Of a DNA stretch of 6,187 nucleotides, positions 1 through 6,187 are shown piece by piece; position 1 is the stretch's first letter; every line of letters begins with the position of its first letter. The position numbers were made by a program, and so were the translations under genes. Source of the DNA: Porphyromonas sp. (GTDB lineage Bacteria > Bacteroidota > Bacteroidia > Bacteroidales > Porphyromonadaceae); the NCBI GenBank assembly GCA_003640335.1, contig RBKG01000076.1, positions 1 through 6,187 on the forward strand, given 5' to 3'. Below the pieces are notes generated by a model, which saw only the letters and a list, made by a program, of their open reading frames with translations, was not told where the DNA came from and did not search any database.

Positions 1-2
1 GG

Positions 3-33
3 CAAATATAAACTAAAATGCTTGACCAGACAA
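3..33 (-). promoter_or_regulatory. Possible leftward Bacteroidetes-type promoter
   Basis: Read on the minus strand, positions 10-3 give TATATTTG, an exact match to the Bacteroidetes -7 consensus TAnnTTTG. A TTG lies at 33-31, 20 nt upstream, which is the usual -33 spacing. It would drive a gene to the left of the window, transcribed away from the symporter, making 1-354 a divergent intergenic region. The -33 part overlaps a small imperfect dyad at 21-34 (CTTG, 6 nt, CAAG). No downstream gene is visible, so this rests on the motif match alone. Confidence 0.4.
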
Positions 34-117
34 GATTGATGTGATTTAGGCTAGGCGAATACGATAGATAAACAGAGAGAAAATAATATCTACGCTTCCT
101 AAAGTCAAAACCTCGGC

Positions 118-157
118 GAAGTTTGTGCAAACTACACGTGTAGTCTGTACAAACTTC
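118..157. repeat. 40-bp near-perfect palindrome
   Basis: The segment is centred between 137 and 138 and 18 of 20 base pairs match. The outer arms GAAGTTTGT (118-126) and ACAAACTTC (149-157) are perfect complements, and the core ACTACACGTGTAGT (131-144) is a perfect palindrome. The non-matching pairs are 127/148 (a G-U wobble if RNA) and 130/145. With no natural loop it could act as a cruciform or as a dimeric protein site. If transcribed it would form a strong hairpin, although the predicted symporter promoter lies downstream of it. Confidence 0.75.
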
Positions 158-188
158 AGCTGTAGTTTGAAGAGACTACAGCTGAAGT
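153..188. repeat. 14-bp perfect inverted repeat, 8-nt loop
   Basis: ACTTCAGCTGTAGT (153-166) is the exact reverse complement of ACTACAGCTGAAGT (175-188), with an 8-nt interval at 167-174. It uses repeat units 3 and 4 of the array. Its left arm shares positions 153-157 with the right arm of the 40-bp palindrome, so the two full structures compete. A weaker third stem, TGTAGA (208-213) with TCTACA (222-227), also has an 8-nt loop. No T-tract follows 188, so this does not look like an intrinsic terminator. Confidence 0.7.
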
Positions 189-293
189 CTGCAGAACGCT
201 TCACATGTGTAGATGTTTACTTCTACATACTATTTATTTTCAGATACTTAAATCTAGACTTTGCTAAGGGTATTTTATCTCCTAATAAAGTTT

Positions 294-326
294 TTTGTTG
301 GTTATTTCTATTTATGACTATCTTTG
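294..326 (+). promoter_or_regulatory. Predicted promoter of the symporter/receptor pair
   Basis: A TTTG at 294-297 (or the TTG at 298-300) serves as the -33 element. It is followed after 21 (or 18) nt by TATCTTTG at 319-326, an exact match to the Bacteroidetes TAnnTTTG -7 consensus. Transcription should begin a few bases after 326, leaving a leader of about 20 nt before the ATG at 355. A modest AAAGG at 341-345 and TAGG at 346-349 could help ribosome binding. No second convincing promoter is seen between the symporter and the receptor, so this one probably serves both genes. Confidence 0.6.
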
Positions 327-354
327 CCAACCGAAAAGTAAAAGGTAGGTAATT

Positions 355-1812
355 ATGACCATCACAATTCTTTTGTCCTTTGCCTTGTATTTAGGGCTGA
401 TTTTTATAATCACTTGGTTTACAGATAAGGGTAAATCGGATAACGAACAGTTTTTCATTGCGGGGCGTTCGACACCTTGGTGGGTTGTTTCTATCGGGAT
501 GATAGGAGATACCATTTCAGGAGTAAGCTTTGTCTCTGTACCTGGTATGTTGCAAGGCTCTTCGATGACTTACCTGCAGCTTTGCTTCGGTTTCTTACTA
601 GGTTATATTGCTGTAGCCTACATCTTACTCCCTCTTTATTATCGGCTCAAGGTAGTATCTATCTACGAATACCTAGCTCTGCGTTTTGGCCCTATTACAT
701 ACAAAACAGGGGCTTCTTTCTTCCTGATATCTAAGCTAGTTGGTTCAGCAGCCAAACTTTATCTTATTAGTTTAATCCTTCAGACTCTTGCTTTTGCTCA
801 TATTGGTATTCCTTATCCTTTGACCGTTTTTGCACTAGTCGCAATTATTTGGCTCTATACCCGAAAAGGAGGTATGGGTACTATTATTTGGACGGATATA
901 TTACAGACTGTGAGTCTTTTGGGAGCATTGTGTCTCATTATATGGGAAGTTTCGTCAGCCTTGTCTCTAGATGTGAGAGGCATTTGTACATTAGTTCAAG
1001 AAAGTTCGTACAACAAGGTTTTTGAATGGTCAGATTGGACGAGCAGTACTTTCTTTTGGAAACAACTCTTGAGCGGAGCCTTCATTGTAGTAGTAATGAC
1101 GGGGCTTGACCAGAATATGATGCAGAAAAATCTAACATGCCGTACGCTCAAGGAGTCTCAGAAGAATATGCTTGTCTATGGGTCTAGCTTTATTCCTCTA
1201 AATTATCTATTCTTGGTATTGGGTATCTTGCTATTAGCTTATGCTTCAAGTAAAGGGATTAGTCTCCCGGAGAAAGGTGATGAGATTCTCCCTTTCTTAG
1301 CGAGTAACTATCTAGGAAAGGCTACGCTGATATGCTTCACTATAGGAATAACAGCATCATCGTTCTCAAACGCTGATTCTGCTTTGACCTCTCTTACAAC
1401 TTCGGCTTGTATAGATATCCTAGGACTGAAACCTAACGAAGATAATAGTGCAAAGACAAGAAATAAAGTTCATCTAGTAATCTGTATTATATTTGCTGCA
1501 CTTATTCTCTTTATTTCGCAAATGCAGCAGAGTTCAGTGCTAGACACAATCTATACGGCTGTATCCTATACTTATGGTCCATTGTTGGGGCTGTATGCCT
1601 TCGGTCTACTTACAAAGAAAAGCATATCAGATTGCTATGCTCCTTATGTCTGCATCTTAGCTCCTATACTAAGTCATTTGCTCAAGTTAGGACTTAAGAC
1701 TTTAGGGTATAGTACTGGATATGAATTGCTACTCATCAATGCCTTACTAACCATAATCGGTTTGTTGATAATACAAAATAAGAAAACATATATGTCTAAC
1801 TCAAATAAATAA
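355..1812 (+). CDS. Sodium:solute symporter (SSS/SLC5-type) family protein
   Basis: This 485-residue inner-membrane protein is predicted to couple the Na+ gradient to uptake of an unidentified solute. About 13 hydrophobic segments can be traced, near residues 2-21, 43-65, 72-95, 118-145, 152-169, 178-200, 233-252, 272-297, 324-345, 371-390, 402-420, 425-446 and 455-474; length and helix number match the 13-helix members of the family. Family hallmarks are FFIAGRSTPWW (33-43), GDTISGVSFVSVPG (51-64), GGMGTIIWTD (172-181), GLDQNMMQ (250-257) and ASSFSNADSALTSLTT (334-349). The last corresponds to the region of the family's second sodium site, with serines at 335-336. The start fits the promoter 29 bp upstream, and the first helix begins at once. 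The stop is 7 bp before the receptor start, indicating an operon. Family assignment is firm. The substrate (sugar, amino acid, vitamin, organic anion or other) is not resolved by any motif I can see. Confidence 0.92.
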   Translation: MTITILLSFALYLGLIFIITWFTDKGKSDNEQFFIAGRSTPWWVVSIGMIGDTISGVSFVSVPGMLQGSSMTYLQLCFGFLLGYIAVAYILLPLYYRLKVVSIYEYLALRFGPITYKTGASFFLISKLVGSAAKLYLISLILQTLAFAHIGIPYPLTVFALVAIIWLYTRKGGMGTIIWTDILQTVSLLGALCLIIWEVSSALSLDVRGICTLVQESSYNKVFEWSDWTSSTFFWKQLLSGAFIVVVMTGLDQNMMQKNLTCRTLKESQKNMLVYGSSFIPLNYLFLVLGILLLAYASSKGISLPEKGDEILPFLASNYLGKATLICFTIGITASSFSNADSALTSLTTSACIDILGLKPNEDNSAKTRNKVHLVICIIFAALILFISQMQQSSVLDTIYTAVSYTYGPLLGLYAFGLLTKKSISDCYAPYVCILAPILSHLLKLGLKTLGYSTGYELLLINALLTIIGLLIIQNKKTYMSNSNK

Positions 1813-1819
1813 TTAAGAA

Positions 1820-3874
1820 ATGGAACAAAAAAGTTCAAGCAAACAGAGCGTAGTGGTACGCTTTAGACGCTTCTCGGGCAAGAGCTTTAGTGCTTTTCGT
1901 TCGATGCATCGGGTCATTAACATTGGGGTGCTAGCCGGCATTACCTTGACAACGCTTGCTACGCATGAAGCCGAAGCCCAACAGCGAAAAACTCATCATG
2001 CATCTAAGCAAGATAATGATGAAACCGAACTCCAAGAAGTTACGGTAACAGCTTCGAAGGTTGCTACACCTCTTAATCAAGTTGCTCGCCAAGTAACCGT
2101 TATATCTCAGCGTGAGATTCTCTCTGCTCCTATACGAAGTCTGCAAGACCTGCTAGTATATTCTGCTGGTGTAGACGTGCAACAGAGAGGGGGGCATGGT
2201 GTTCAAGCCGACATCAGTATCCGAGGAGGTTCATTTGACCAAAATGCGATACTTCTCAATGGGGTAAACCTCTCAAATGCACAAACAGGTCATTTGAGTT
2301 ATGACATACCTGTTAACCTATCTGATATTGAACGTATAGAAATTATCCATGGAGCTAGTGGTATCATTTATGGCTCTTCTGCATTCTCAGGAGGTATCAA
2401 CATCATCACAAAGAAAGAAGCACACGAAAAGCTCTATGCTCAAATAGTTTATGGTCCTCATAAGACCTATATGGTTGAAGGGCGTACTAGCTTTGCTTCG
2501 GGGAAAACATCTAATAGTATTTCTATTAGCCATAAAGGGAGTGATGGCTATGTAAATAATACAGACTATAAAATACTGAATATATTAGCTCAGAGTAATA
2601 TTAATCTTGATAGCCTAAGTAAAATCCAAGTACAGCTAGGACTGAACACAAAAGATTATGGTGCTAATACATTCTATGCTTCACCTCGAGGACCTCAACA
2701 GCATGATAAGACGGATAATGCTATGGCAAGTGTACGAGGAGAATTTACATCAGGCAACTTCCATTTGACTCCGATTATCTATTGGAATAGAACCCACGAT
2801 GAATATATGTGGGATAGAACAAAACCAGAACTCCTTCACAACTTCCATAAAACAGATAATTATGGAACTAACCTTGCTCTAGCCTATACAAGTTCGTTAG
2901 GGATAACATCTTTAGGAGTAGAGCTAAGACAAGAAAACATTCGAAGCAATAGACTAGGAGAAGAGTCTACCTCCTCATCAAGTCTGTATAACAAGTCTGC
3001 TTCTCGTCTTAATACAAGTGTTAGCTTAGAGCACTCCGTGATATTAGGCAAACTGTCAGCTTCTGCAGGCTTAATGGCTAATCATAATACTCAACGTAGT
3101 GGAAAGTATGAGTTTCTTCCATCGTTGAGTTTGACTTATCGCCCAGATACACATTGGTCTCTTTCAGCTTCGTATAGTCAAGGCGTGCGCATACCTACTT
3201 ATATAGATTTGTATTATAAGAGTCGCAACCAAGACGGTAATAAGGAATTAGCAGCAGAGCATAGTCGTTCTCTCGAAACTTCCCTTAAGTATAGAAGTCG
3301 TGCGCTAGCTCTCTATGCTACAGGCTTTGCTTTGTGGGGAAGTAATATTATTGACTGGGCAAAAACAAGTGCAACGGATGCTAAGTATAAATCTATGAAT
3401 ATAGGTACGCTCAATACCTATGGAGTAGAAGCAGGATTAAAAGTTAAGCTAGGTCAATTACTCCCTGTTCTAGGAGAGTACACTTCTTTGCAGGTTGATT
3501 ATACCCACATGAAACAGATACATGATAGCGATGGACTAATATCTATGTATGCTCTACGTTATTTGCGTGATAAGTTGACGGCTAAGCTTGATTTTAATCC
3601 TTGGGAAAAACTTCATACTTCATGCAGTCTACGTTACCAAAAGCGTATGGGAGAGTATGAATCTGGGCAAGATGCTACGACTAAGGCTATTCTTTATAGC
3701 CCTTATCCTGCTTATCTGACACTTGATGCACGTGTGGATTATAAGCTAACTAAGCAGATTGAATTGAGCCTTATGCTCAATAATATAACAGATACAAAGT
3801 ACTTCGATTTTGCCGCTTTGCATCAACCAGGCTTTCAGACACACTTTGGTTTGACATATCGCCTTGGTCGATAA
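1820..3874 (+). CDS. TonB-dependent outer-membrane receptor, BtuB-type
   Basis: This 684-residue protein is predicted to be a 22-strand outer-membrane barrel with an N-terminal plug that takes up a scarce ligand using TonB energy. The N-terminus has a long basic/aromatic extension (RFRRFSGKSFSAF, 14-26) before the hydrophobic stretch INIGVLAGITLTTLA (33-47). Signal peptidase I cleavage is likely after AEA at 51-53. A TonB-box-like stretch, LQEVTVTA (71-78), leads into the plug (about 81-199), with ISIRGG (132-137), ILLNGVNL (144-151), IERIEII (170-176) and GGINIITKK (191-199). The rest is barrel, ending in a usable beta-signal (HFGLTYRL, 675-682). No carboxypeptidase-like N-terminal domain of the SusC type is present, and no SusD gene follows. 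Translation starts 7 bp after the symporter stop with no clear Shine-Dalgarno. An internal start at Met29 would give a conventional signal peptide, but the extension looks conserved, so Met1 is preferred. The ligand could be cobalamin, heme, a siderophore or something else. Confidence 0.92.
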   Translation: MEQKSSSKQSVVVRFRRFSGKSFSAFRSMHRVINIGVLAGITLTTLATHEAEAQQRKTHHASKQDNDETELQEVTVTASKVATPLNQVARQVTVISQREILSAPIRSLQDLLVYSAGVDVQQRGGHGVQADISIRGGSFDQNAILLNGVNLSNAQTGHLSYDIPVNLSDIERIEIIHGASGIIYGSSAFSGGINIITKKEAHEKLYAQIVYGPHKTYMVEGRTSFASGKTSNSISISHKGSDGYVNNTDYKILNILAQSNINLDSLSKIQVQLGLNTKDYGANTFYASPRGPQQHDKTDNAMASVRGEFTSGNFHLTPIIYWNRTHDEYMWDRTKPELLHNFHKTDNYGTNLALAYTSSLGITSLGVELRQENIRSNRLGEESTSSSSLYNKSASRLNTSVSLEHSVILGKLSASAGLMANHNTQRSGKYEFLPSLSLTYRPDTHWSLSASYSQGVRIPTYIDLYYKSRNQDGNKELAAEHSRSLETSLKYRSRALALYATGFALWGSNIIDWAKTSATDAKYKSMNIGTLNTYGVEAGLKVKLGQLLPVLGEYTSLQVDYTHMKQIHDSDGLISMYALRYLRDKLTAKLDFNPWEKLHTSCSLRYQKRMGEYESGQDATTKAILYSPYPAYLTLDARVDYKLTKQIELSLMLNNITDTKYFDFAALHQPGFQTHFGLTYRLGR

Positions 3875-3899
3875 GGTCTAAAGAAGCTTAAATTTAAAA

Positions 3900-3938
3900 A
3901 GTATCCCCCACAAGTGCTATGAACTTGTGGGGGATACT
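3900..3938. terminator. Strong intrinsic terminator between convergent genes
   Basis: A perfect 16-bp stem pairs 3900-3915 with 3923-3938, including a CCCCC/GGGGG block, around the 7-nt loop GCTATGA. On the minus strand the stem is followed directly by TTTTTAAATTT (complement of 3890-3900), a good U-tract for ending metG transcripts. On the plus strand the following sequence is only moderately T-rich (CTCTGTTATT), so termination of the symporter/receptor transcript is plausible but weaker. It starts 25 bp after the receptor stop and ends 27 bp short of the metG stop. Confidence 0.9.
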
Positions 3939-3965
3939 CTGTTATTACGAGTTAGATTAAAAACG

Positions 3966-6008
3966 TTATCCTACTTTGCTACCTGGCGAAACTTCTACAC
4001 TAGGAGAGATAAGTCTAAGAGAGCCATCTAAATCTTCAGCAGAAAGAATCATGCCTTGGCTTTCTATTCCTTTTAGCTTACGTGGAGGTAGGTTAGCTAT
4101 AAAGCATACTTGCTTACCAACAAGTTCCTCTGGTTGATAGTGCTTAGCTATTCCAGATACAATAGTACGTCCACCTAGGCCATCGTCAATTCTAAACTGT
4201 AGGAGCTTGTCTGCTTTAGGTACTTTGCTACATTCAAGTACAGTGCCTACTCGTATGTCTAGCTTGAGGAAGTCATCAAATTGAATGTCTTGAGCAATAG
4301 GCTCAGCTTTGCGTTCTGCTAGTTCATTAGCCGCTTTGGTCGCTTGTAGCTTTTCAATCTGTGCCTCGATAGTGCTATCTTCAATCTTTTCAAATAGTAG
4401 TTCGGCGGTAGCGATTTGATGTCCTACAGAGAGTAGTTCCATACTTCCTAAGCTATCCCAAGAGAAAGCCTCATTTACATCAAGCATACGAAGAAGCTTT
4501 TCACTGCTGAAAGGTAGGAATGGACTAAATACTATTGTTAGATTTGCTGTAATCTGTAACGCGATATTGAGAATTGTTGCTACACGAGACATATCTGTCT
4601 TAGCAAGCTTCCAAGGTTCGGTGTCAGCAAGATATTTATTCCCTATTCGCGCTAGATTCATCGCTGTCTTGAGGGCTTCACGGAAGTGATAAGTATCTAG
4701 CTCCTTCTCAATAGTTGCTTTAATCGCTTGGACTTCGGCTATTGTTTCTTTATCGTAATCCGTTAATTCTCCTAAAGCTGGTACCTTTCCTTCAAAATAC
4801 TTATTGGTTAAAACGAGTGCTCTATTGACGAAATTACCATATATCGCTACAAGCTCATTGTTGTTGCGTGCTTGGAAATCCTTCCATGTAAAGTCATTAT
4901 CCTTAGTTTCTGGTGCATTGGCTGTAAGCACATAGCGCAATACATCTTGTTTGCCAGGGAATTCATCAAGATATTCATGCAACCAAACAGCCCAATTACG
5001 GCTTGTTGAGATCTTGTCTCCTTCAAGATTAAGGAATTCGTTTGCAGGTACATTCTCTGGTAAGATGTACGAACCCTCAGCCTTAAGCATCGCAGGGAAG
5101 ACAATACAATGGAATACAATATTATCCTTACCGATGAAATGAACGAGTTTAGTATCCTCACTCTTCCACCATGTTTCCCAAGTGTCGGGGAGTAATTCTT
5201 TTGTGTTACTGATATAACCAATAGGAGCATCAAACCAAACATAGAGCACTTTACCTTCAGCACCTTCTACTGGAACAGGAATTCCCCAATCAAGGTCTCG
5301 ACTTACGGCTCTTGGCTGTAAGCCCATATCTAGCCAACTCTTACACTGTCCGTAAACATTACTCTTCCATTCTTTATGCCCTTCAAGAATCCATTCCCTA
5401 AGGAAGCTTTCATGCTTGTCTAATGGAAGATACCAATGTTTTGTTTCTCTTAGCACAGGAGTATTCCCAGTAATAGCACTTTTAGGGTTTATAAGATCAG
5501 TAGGAGCTAGGCTGGTACCACAACTTTCGCATTGGTCACCATAGGCTCGTTCGTTGTTGCAGTGAGGACAAGTCCCTGTAATATAGCGGTCGGCAAGGAA
5601 TTGATTGGCTTGCTCGTCATAGTATTGTTGAGACGTCTTTTCAATGAATTCCCCTTTATCATAGAGCTTACGGAAAAATTCAGATGCATGCTCGTGATGA
5701 GTTGCGCTAGAAGTACGACTATAAATATCGTGTGTGATACCTAGACGTTCAAAACCATCTTTAATGATTGCGTGATAACGGTCTACAACATCTTGAGGAG
5801 TGATACCCTCCTTTTGAGCTCTAATTGTAATGGGAACACCATGTTCATCACTACCGCCAATCATCAATACCTCTTCTCCTTTTAGGCGGAGATAGCGTGC
5901 GTAAATATCTGCTGGGACATATACTCCTGCTAAGTGACCGATATGTACAGGTCCATTAGCATAGGGGAGTGCTGTGGTTATTAGTGTTCGTTTGAATTGC
6001 TTACTCAT
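3966..6008 (-). CDS. metG: Methionyl-tRNA synthetase
   Basis: This cytoplasmic class I synthetase charges tRNA-Met and initiator tRNA with methionine using ATP. At 680 residues it is full length (the E. coli enzyme is of similar size). The Rossmann catalytic core starts with [14 protein letters not shown] (HIGH at 22-25), followed by GGSDEHG (51-57). A zinc knuckle is formed by Cys147, Cys150, Cys160 and Cys163. [10 protein letters not shown] (258-267) and FIGKDN (291-296) are further family motifs. The KMSKS-equivalent is KISTS (332-336). A helical anticodon-binding domain follows (about 360-550), then a charged linker, then a C-terminal EMAP-II-like tRNA-binding/dimerisation domain (about 577-680; DIRVGTVLE, and [17 protein letters not shown] near residue 650). 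The start is the only in-frame Met just before the catalytic motif; no Shine-Dalgarno is seen and the upstream sequence is A/T-rich, as is usual in Bacteroidetes. It is convergent with the receptor gene and ends at the shared stem-loop. Confidence 0.98.
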   Translation of the reverse strand: MSKQFKRTLITTALPYANGPVHIGHLAGVYVPADIYARYLRLKGEEVLMIGGSDEHGVPITIRAQKEGITPQDVVDRYHAIIKDGFERLGITHDIYSRTSSATHHEHASEFFRKLYDKGEFIEKTSQQYYDEQANQFLADRYITGTCPHCNNERAYGDQCESCGTSLAPTDLINPKSAITGNTPVLRETKHWYLPLDKHESFLREWILEGHKEWKSNVYGQCKSWLDMGLQPRAVSRDLDWGIPVPVEGAEGKVLYVWFDAPIGYISNTKELLPDTWETWWKSEDTKLVHFIGKDNIVFHCIVFPAMLKAEGSYILPENVPANEFLNLEGDKISTSRNWAVWLHEYLDEFPGKQDVLRYVLTANAPETKDNDFTWKDFQARNNNELVAIYGNFVNRALVLTNKYFEGKVPALGELTDYDKETIAEVQAIKATIEKELDTYHFREALKTAMNLARIGNKYLADTEPWKLAKTDMSRVATILNIALQITANLTIVFSPFLPFSSEKLLRMLDVNEAFSWDSLGSMELLSVGHQIATAELLFEKIEDSTIEAQIEKLQATKAANELAERKAEPIAQDIQFDDFLKLDIRVGTVLECSKVPKADKLLQFRIDDGLGGRTIVSGIAKHYQPEELVGKQVCFIANLPPRKLKGIESQGMILSAEDLDGSLRLISPSVEVSPGSKVG

Positions 6009-6077
6009 ACAGTATGATATAAATTTTGTTATTCTACCTTAATCAAAAAACATCCTTCATCGGACATATCATCAAGC

Positions 6078-6101
6078 TAGTCGATAGTGTACTAACGACT
6101 A
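6078..6101 (-). promoter_or_regulatory. 24-bp imperfect palindrome in the metG leader
   Basis: TAGTCG (6078-6083) pairs with CGACTA (6096-6101), then an A/A mismatch, then TAGT (6085-6088) pairs with ACTA (6091-6094) around GT. It lies about 70 bp upstream of the metG start and, if transcription starts near 6112, within the leader RNA. A second perfect palindrome, ACTAAATTTAGT (6098-6109), overlaps it by four bases, so the two cannot both be fully paired. No T-box features (specifier loop, conserved T-box sequence, terminator) are recognisable. A role as an operator or leader structure is inference. Confidence 0.35.
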
Positions 6102-6117
6102 AATTTAGTTTGTGCTT

Positions 6118-6140
6118 GCAAAGATACGCATAATCTTTGC
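6118..6140 (-). promoter_or_regulatory. Predicted metG promoter element within a dyad
   Basis: On the minus strand 6126-6119 reads TATCTTTG, the same -7 element as the symporter promoter, about 110 bp upstream of metG. It is embedded in a perfect inverted repeat, GCAAAGAT (6118-6125) and ATCTTTGC (6133-6140), with a 7-bp interval. No clear TTTG is found at the expected -33 distance, so the promoter call is weaker than that at 294-326. The other arm presents a near-match on the plus strand (TA, 3 nt, TTTG at 6131-6139), which could point to a divergent gene beyond the window. Confidence 0.4.
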
Positions 6141-6187
6141 CCTCATTACGTTTAGTGATGATATTTCTACCGATTAGAGCTTATTGA

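Larger units (their letters stand above)
110..230. repeat. Degenerate 22-bp-period array of palindromic units
   Basis: Palindrome-like 12-mers alternate with 10-mer spacers. Clear cores are CTACACGTGTAG (132-143), CTTCAGCTGTAG (154-165) and CTACAGCTGAAG (176-187), with centres exactly 22 bp apart. A decayed copy at 110-121 keeps only the right half (GCGAAG). A fourth clear core at 199-212 has a 2-bp expansion (CTTCACATGTGTAG), and a half core CTAC starts at 223. Spacers are TTTGTGCAAA (122-131), TCTGTACAAA (144-153), TTTGAAGAGA (166-175) and an 11-mer beginning TCTGCAGAA (188-198); the first two are themselves nearly palindromic. The array sits between two outward-facing promoter-like elements, about 77 bp from the left one and 64 bp from the right one. 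Possible roles are a multi-site operator, a dispersed palindromic repeat, or a structured RNA. I do not recognise a named family. The repeat structure is directly visible; its function is unknown. Confidence 0.7.

Noticed and set aside
153..188. Intrinsic terminator for an upstream plus-strand transcript
   Set aside because: The stem is strong but no T-tract follows it; it is better explained as part of the repeat array.
110..230. CRISPR array
   Set aside because: The period is only 22 bp, the units are degenerate, the spacers resemble one another and no cas gene is present. The units are palindromic tandem repeats, not repeat-spacer units.
297..331. GTTGG (297-301) and CCAAC (327-331) flanking the rightward promoter as an operator
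   Set aside because: Five-base arms separated by 25 bp are easily expected by chance in a window this size.
125..352. 75-codon open frame starting with GTG upstream of the symporter
   Set aside because: Its first 25 codons lie in the palindromic repeat array, the rest is AT-rich with no domain, it has no start signal, and it contains the predicted symporter promoter. It is best treated as chance.
1820..3874. SusC/SusD-type polysaccharide utilisation locus
   Set aside because: The receptor lacks the N-terminal carboxypeptidase-like domain typical of SusC, is much shorter than SusC proteins, and is followed by metG in convergent orientation rather than by a SusD gene.
4847..5263. 138-codon minus-strand open frame inside metG
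   Set aside because: It lies wholly within metG in another frame, the composition is not protein-like, and metG is clearly the real gene there.
6009..6118. T-box or SAM riboswitch in the metG leader
   Set aside because: The leader is only about 100 nt, with no recognisable T-box sequence, specifier stem-loop, SAM aptamer core or terminator; only simple palindromes are present.
6158..6187. Nine-codon open frame at the right edge (ATG to TGA)
   Set aside because: It is too short, has no ribosome-binding or conservation evidence, and its stop meeting the window edge is coincidental.

Overview
The window looks like chromosomal DNA of a low-GC (roughly 40% by eye) member of the Bacteroidales, probably Porphyromonadaceae or a close relative. 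The evidence is the Bacteroidetes-type promoter elements (TTTG or TTG, then TAnnTTTG), start codons with weak or no Shine-Dalgarno, a TonB-dependent receptor with the long basic/aromatic N-terminal extension familiar from Bacteroidales, and a methionyl-tRNA synthetase with a KISTS-type signature loop. Genus assignment is inference.

Layout. Positions 1-354 are non-coding and appear to be a divergent control region: a leftward promoter-like element at the left edge (3-33), nothing I recognise in 34-109, a degenerate 22-bp-period array of palindromic units (about 110-230) that can form several hairpins, then a good rightward promoter (294-326). Next come two same-strand genes separated by only 7 bp: a 13-helix sodium:solute symporter family protein (355-1812) and a complete BtuB-type TonB-dependent outer-membrane receptor (1820-3874). 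A strong stem-loop (3900-3938) lies between this pair and the convergent metG (3966-6008, minus strand), which encodes a full-length methionyl-tRNA synthetase with zinc knuckle and C-terminal tRNA-binding domain. The metG leader (6009-6187) holds two palindromes and a TAnnTTTG element embedded in a perfect 8-bp dyad. Positions 6141-6187 contain no recognisable gene.

How the parts may work together. The receptor and the symporter are probably co-transcribed and could form a two-membrane uptake route: TonB-driven entry through the outer membrane, then Na+-coupled entry through the inner membrane. The substrate cannot be read from the sequence. metG is a housekeeping gene with no evident functional link. 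I see no phage, IS element, CRISPR array, tRNA or rRNA here, and no clearly new enzymatic system. The least explained parts are the palindromic array at 110-230 and the unknown substrate of the symporter/receptor pair.
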